Program-made: the position numbers and the translations under genes
Source of the DNA: Hibiscus mutabilis
Taxonomy: Eukaryota > Streptophyta > Magnoliopsida > Malvales > Malvaceae
Direction: 5' to 3'
Assembly: GCA_019671005.1 (NCBI GenBank)
Contig: CM033717.1
Span: 73,825,850-73,889,849, forward strand
Length of the DNA: 64,000 bases
Notes under the pieces: model-generated
Told to the model about the DNA's origin: nothing
Databases searched by the model: none
Seen by the model: only the letters and a program-made list of their open reading frames with translations
In this document: positions 59,469 to 64,000 of the stretch, piece after piece
Numbering within the stretch: the first letter of the stretch is position 1
How the letters are laid out: each line of letters begins with the position of its first letter

Positions 59469-59945
59469 ATCAAAGTCGGTAAAAATTTAAAAAGTACGAG
59501 CCATTTGAAAGGACTTAAAATTTAAGATTATGGTTTAAAATTTAATTTTTTTGGTGTTTTTAGTCCAAGAACAAAAAACATGATCCAACGTTACAGATTT
59601 GCAGATATCTTTCCATATCTATATAAAATTTTATAACTGTCACGTCTCCCGGTCAACAACAGTTAACGGCCTAGTGACTATTTTTATAATGAAAACTAAA
59701 GTTTAATAATCATTATAAAATTTTTGAAAATTTAGTGACCAATTTGTATTTTTAGAGATAGTTTGATGATTATTTGTGTAATTTACTTAAAATGATCAAA
59801 GTCGGTTAAAATTTAAAAAGTACCAGCCATTTGAAAGGACTTAAAATTTAAGATTATGGTTTAAAATTTAATTTTTTTTTTGATGTTTTTAGTCCAAGAA
59901 CAAAAAACATGATCCAACGTTACAGATTTGCAGATATCTTTCCAT
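59294..59945 (+). repeat. Tandem duplication, unit about 326 bp
   Basis: 'gtcacgtctcccggtcaac' at 59313 recurs at 59639. The order through 'aaaatgatcaaagtcggt', 'gccatttgaaaggacttaaa', 'gtccaagaacaaaaaacatg' and 'cagatatctttccatatc' is kept with few changes. The unit joins half of the foldback to sequence that lies just past the 3' end of the EG45-like gene. Confidence 0.9.
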
Positions 59946-60031
59946 ATCAAACCCTGCATGAAAATTTCAGCAAAATCAAAGTTAACAACTTTCAGTATGA
60001 GGAAATATAAATGGAGTTTATGGAGATGGAA

Positions 60032-60558
60032 TTACTGTTGGAATTCAATGTTGATGGAGTCGACAGCAATATTGGTGATTCCGCCAAAAGCTGTCTCGGA
60101 AAGGACAATGGTGGTGGACTGAGCCGATGGCGGAGAGAGAGCCGTCGGAGCGTAATCGACGATCTTGACCTGTATGGTTTGGTCCGGGACACAAGTCCCC
60201 GGTTGAGAAGCACTTATACATCTCACCAGATACTGTCTGCCGCATGATGCTCCGTTGTCCCATATCCCATCTCCGGCTGCCGCGAACAGATTGCTCGATG
60301 GGAACTCGGTTTGATCATCGCCAAAGCACGTCGTCGCTGCACACGCATGGTATTTACAAACAAACAACAACCCATTAATCCACAGATGAAGACCGTTAGG
60401 AGATTTGAAGTAGATTTGTTCAGGGTTCGGTACTGACGTAGATATGGAGGGCTGTACCGGGCAGCAGTGCCAACGTCGCCATGGGAGAGGTGGAAGATCT
60501 GGGAAACGATAACAAAATATGGTAGAAGTTGAGCCAGCGGTTGTTTCTTAATCTGCAT
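60032..60558 (-). CDS. EG45-like / plant natriuretic peptide-like secreted protein (141 aa, 2 exons)
   Basis: Deduced exons 60558-60438 and 60336-60032, GT-AG, phase 1, 141 codons plus stop. An N-terminal hydrophobic stretch (about residues 8-26, LAQLLPYFVIVSQIFHLSHG) is a probable signal peptide. The mature part begins near GDVGTAARYSPPYL and carries the double-psi beta-barrel hallmarks of the expansin-like EG45 family: TTCFGDD, NLFAAAGDGIWDNGASCGRQYLVRC, Cys pairs, and VKIVDYAP followed by LSETAFGGI. The family is extracellular and includes PNP-A, which influences water and ion balance; the C-terminal cellulose-binding domain of expansins is absent. A TATATATATAAGG-like stretch about 140 bases upstream may be the TATA region. 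Length fits the family, and nothing appears broken. Confidence 0.9.
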
Positions 60559-61519
60559 ATTTGAAAAGCAAGAACTTTGAAGGAAGGATAATGAAAAGAA
60601 AAAGGGATTGTTTTTGGGTCAACTTAGAAAATATCAATTTAATAGTACAAGAATTTGGACTTTATGAGTTACCTTCTCAGTAGTTGCCTTGCCTTATATA
60701 TATATATAATCACTTATATTTAATTTATAATTCAATTTTTTTAGTTGTACTCTCTATTTCTAAAATTTCGTCATAATTAATACAGACCGACCCATATTGC
60801 ATACCTGATTTTAATAAATAAATCTCTCAACATGAATTTTTTACATACACAATATCTCAAACTACTTTTTTAAGTGACATCAAACTGCTTATCACTTAGA
60901 TCATTCTTACTCGAAACTTATGAGTAATTATTACGAGAACAACTCTTCCAATCAATTTTTTTCATTTACAATATCAGAACTAAATCTGATTTTACTTAAC
61001 ACCTCATCTCACCAAACTAATGAATAAATAATACATAATTAATACATTACTTTATATAATAATTTAATACACTTTGGAAGGTGGGTTTTGACCATTGACA
61101 CAATCATTGTTGTTACTTATTTGTGTAGGTTCAGCAGATCTGATCCAAATCATATAAGATCTTATCTGTTTTCACCTGAAACTCATAAATTAAGAAATTT
61201 TATGACTTTATGAGTTTTCTACTTCTCCCTTATTAGCTATCAAATGCAACTAAAATCTTTTGTTAGGGTTTTAATGGAGTCAACTGCCAGCAGCATTGTA
61301 AACCAGATGCTTGTATGTATATCTAGAACTCTTTCAAAACAAACCAAGTTCTTCAATTAAAAAGAACAAAAATTGAGTCCTGCTTGCAAATGTGAAAGAT
61401 AGCTTTGTGAAGAAGGCAGATATATGGTGGTGGAACTCTGCCACAGGTAGAAAGGGAGTTGTGCTAATAGTCGATACATTGTGGGTAAAGGGTTCCATCG
61501 TTCCCGAAACGAACGGTGA
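60559..61519. other. Spacer between EG45-like gene and RPT6 copy
   Basis: Contains the EG45-like promoter side and, from about 61380, the 3' flank of the RPT6 copy. No additional gene recognised. Confidence 0.45.
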
Positions 61520-63738
61520 TCACTTCCACAGCTTCCGTAAGGACATGATTTTCTCGGACTCCTTCTTCATCACCTTCGCCACTGCCATCTCGAAATTTTC
61601 TTGTGTTACATGGACCCTCCTTTCCCTCAAAGCAAACATACCTGCTTCTGTGCATACCGCCTGCCAAAAACGAATTAAAGGCAGATTCATCATAAAAGCA
61701 AGTGTCACCCAAGGCTTTCAGCTTAGCATTATACAACATCGAAACAAATGAAAACAGATTTTGTAAACTTGACAGAGCTTTAAACATAAAAGTCTAAGTG
61801 AAGGTTGAAATCATTGAATCATTGCCCTCTCTTTGCTTAGTAGTCTCTGTTTATCGAGTCAAACCAAACACACTTAATTAATCAAGCATCTGCAAACATA
61901 CCTTGAGCTCTGCACCAGAAGCACCGTTCATCTTCTCTGCTATCTTCTTTAGATCAATCCCGCGCATCAAATTCATCCTTCTAGAATGTATTTTTAAGAT
62001 GTCCTGTCAAGACTGCATCCAATTGAACACAGAACATAAGTACTATACCACTGCAAGCTTTCTAAACACAGAAAAATTCAGGTACAACTTGAAGCAGTAG
62101 AACACTGCCATGATATGTGATTGATGTTATTCCGGACAGATTCTTGGAATACCAATAAAAGATTGATCACACTGACAAAAGAACCTGAACACTACCTCAC
62201 TGAAAATTTTGCCTGTAAACAGTGTTTAAAATGACAAGAATCTCCTATCGGTTTGTATTAAGCATCAACGGCAACAGAAAAATAAGAGAAAGTCGCTAGA
62301 CAATAAGTTTAGTAAGCACCAATGCAAACCTTGATTCAACACAAATCTATAATGCATAGTCAAGAAATGAATCATCAGAGAGAAATAATTTCAGTTCAAA
62401 TATAACCATGCATGACTTATTTTCATTGAACATATGTAAGAACAAGGTAGCAATGAAGACGAGGAACAGCACTAAAATGCTTTCAGGAACATAACAATGA
62501 ACACTAAATGTAATGGTACTTACGTCCTCATTGGGATTTGGAAACTCAATCTTCCTGTCAATTCGTCCTGGCCTGAGAAGAGCTTGATCCAAGATATCTA
62601 TACGATTAGTGGCCATCAAAACCTGCTCAGCACAGAAGTAATACGAATATGTCAGTAAGCAAGCTACAAGATGGTCTCCCTAATTCATTACATTAGTATT
62701 TCAATGAAGCAATTAATACATTACCTTGATCTTGTTAGATGCTTCAAATCCATCAAGCTGATTGAGAAGCTCCAACATGGTACGCTGCACCTCACTGTCA
62801 CCATTGCCACTTCCAGATTCCATTCGAGCAGATCCAATACTGTCTATCTCATCCATGAATATGATTGACGGAGCATGCTCTCTGGGAGAGAGTGATAAAG
62901 AATCACATAAAATAAATACTAAAGGAAAACTATGACAGCACGATAGATAATAAGACAGAAGCAACTCTACTTAGTGTTTCATGCTGCAAAACATCTGGTT
63001 ATTTGCTAATGACTAATTCCGGATAATGAGTTTTGCTTTGCTAGAATCCATAACATATTTTGCATTTGTATTTTTTAAAATTAAGGATACCAAACGAGGA
63101 AGAACATAACTGGCCATAACGAATAGTTCTCTAACCATTCGAGAGCCCTCTCCAATATACTTCTGAACTAATTCAGAACCAGAAACCCTGATAAAGGTAC
63201 AATCAGTATGATGGGCCACAGCTCTAGCCAACAGAGTTTTTCCTGTACCAGGTGGTCCATACAGCAAGACACCCTATAATTTATGACAGGGAACAAGATT
63301 TAGTTTTACAGTGAAATCATATGAGAAACAAATGAACATAATGCTAAGACTTGGCAAAATAATATTACCTTTGGCTGGGCTATACCAAGACTTTCAAACA
63401 ATTCAGGATGTTTTATTGGAAGTTCGATAACCTACAAACCAAAAAGTAGGTGTAAAAAATTACACTAATCCACAACAAAAAATAGGATTACTAAGAATCA
63501 TAACACTTAAAGGAGAAAAAAAAACAGAAAGTATAATCCAAAAATGAACACATCAAACAAGTATGAATGCAAACCTCTTTTATCTCTTTAATTTGTTGAT
63601 CAAGACCACCAATCATATCATATGTATATGTATGCTGATGCCTCAAAGTCAAACTCGCTAATGATCTTCTTCCAAATAAGACCTTACGAGATACAATTAA
63701 CCGCATATTGGAGTCTGATAACAGTAGTGCTGACAATG
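61520..63738 (-). pseudogene. RPT6: 26S proteasome AAA-ATPase subunit RPT6, truncated and damaged copy
   Basis: Deduced exons: 63738-63575 (degenerate), 63431-63369, 63273-63110, 62881-62725, 62622-62524, 62012-61902 and 61660-61520. Recognisable order: YDMIGGLDQQIKEIKE, VIELPIKHPELFESLGIAQPK, Walker A GPPGTGKT, GSELVQKYIGEGSRMVRELFVM, Walker B IIFMDEID, DSEVQRTMLELLNQLDGFE, ATNRIDILDQALLRPGRIDRK, IHSRRMNLMRGIDLKK and the C-terminal MSLRKLWK. Intact RPT6 sits in the base ring of the 26S proteasome. Damage: the N-terminal coiled coil and OB domain are missing (the first exon is garbled before YDMIGG), the exon ending VMA lacks the expected G of its GT donor (AG|TTATG), and the exon at 62012 begins TCT TGA (stop at 62007-62009, where Arg is expected). 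Retained introns point to segmental duplication, not a processed copy. Confidence 0.85.
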
Positions 63739-63855
63739 CTGAAAGCAATTTTCAAGTTCAAGGTTCATCGTTGTCAACATAACCAAATGAATTAACATTC
63801 AACTGACTTCTATGATGTTCGGATCTTTATTGATTTGCCCGTCTTTCAATTCTAG

Positions 63856-64000
63856 ATATGGAATATGCACGAGGTCCACAACAAAAAATTCCATCTCCTA
63901 CTACATCTGTTGCATCTAAGGGAGTGCAGGAACTAGTTTCTGCCAAGGAAGAAAGTCTCAAAGTTAAGGATATAGCTAATGAGATGAACAAAGCTATTCC
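63856..64000 (+). CDS. Start of an unidentified plus-strand exon, cut by window end
   Basis: After 'caattctag', a good acceptor, a frame stays open to the window edge: MEYARGPQQKIPSPTTSVASK, then a charged helix-like part (QELVSAKEESLKVKDIANEMNKAI). It could begin at the ATG at 63858 or continue from an upstream exon. The family is not recognised. It is antisense to, and just upstream of, the RPT6 copy. Confidence 0.4.

Noticed and set aside
61392..61751. 119-residue plus-strand frame at the RPT6 C-terminal exon
   Set aside because: Antisense shadow of the last RPT6 exon.

Overview
The window looks like nuclear DNA of a dicot plant. It is AT-rich, its genes are broken by many GT-AG introns, and the spaces between genes are filled with LTR-retrotransposon remnants and small inverted-repeat elements. 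The proteins are plant types (AKT1-like K+ channel, CHX transporter, plant Ran, EG45/PNP-like protein). A Malvaceae host such as cotton is my guess from general resemblance only; no search was run.

Layout. 0.9-6.0 kb: a minus-strand gene for a bZIP-like coiled-coil protein with an unusual basic region and a 3.5 kb intron that holds TE debris. 6.0-13.3 kb: nested MITE-like elements, tandem repeats and a possible solo LTR. 13.35 kb: a one-exon gene for an unrecognised 91-residue protein. 16.1-17.9 kb: a complete eight-exon Ran GTPase gene (minus strand). 18.4-21.6 kb: a dense nest of foldback elements, including a 1.5 kb inverted repeat that carries tRNA-like segments. 22.3-25.8 kb: two small plant genes that face each other (a 76-residue membrane protein and a 129-residue unknown). 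26-47 kb: a gene-poor repeat block. It holds a short non-autonomous LTR element (27.6-30.7 kb), a solo LTR with a perfect 5-bp target duplication (31.2-32.4 kb) and an 8.3 kb LTR element of the same family that lacks gag-pol (36.1-44.4 kb). 47.85-53.15 kb: a complete eleven-exon AKT1-type inward-rectifying K+ channel gene.

55.2-57.8 kb: a CHX-type cation/H+ antiporter gene (minus strand) whose frame is intact except for three internal stop codons, so it is probably a pseudogene. 60.0-60.6 kb: a two-exon secreted EG45/plant natriuretic peptide-like gene. 61.5-63.7 kb: a 5'-truncated, intron-containing copy of 26S proteasome subunit RPT6 with an in-frame stop and a damaged splice donor. The last 145 bases hold the start of an open plus-strand exon that runs off the window.

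The genes do not form a pathway. The K+ channel and the CHX copy both belong to monovalent-cation transport families and converge, but this may be chance. The most unusual structures are the palindrome-bearing tandem arrays inside the 8.3 kb LTR element, the tRNA-like foldback, the MITE split by the LTR element, and the stop-riddled but frame-preserved CHX gene. All exon boundaries were deduced by hand from splice signals and phase.
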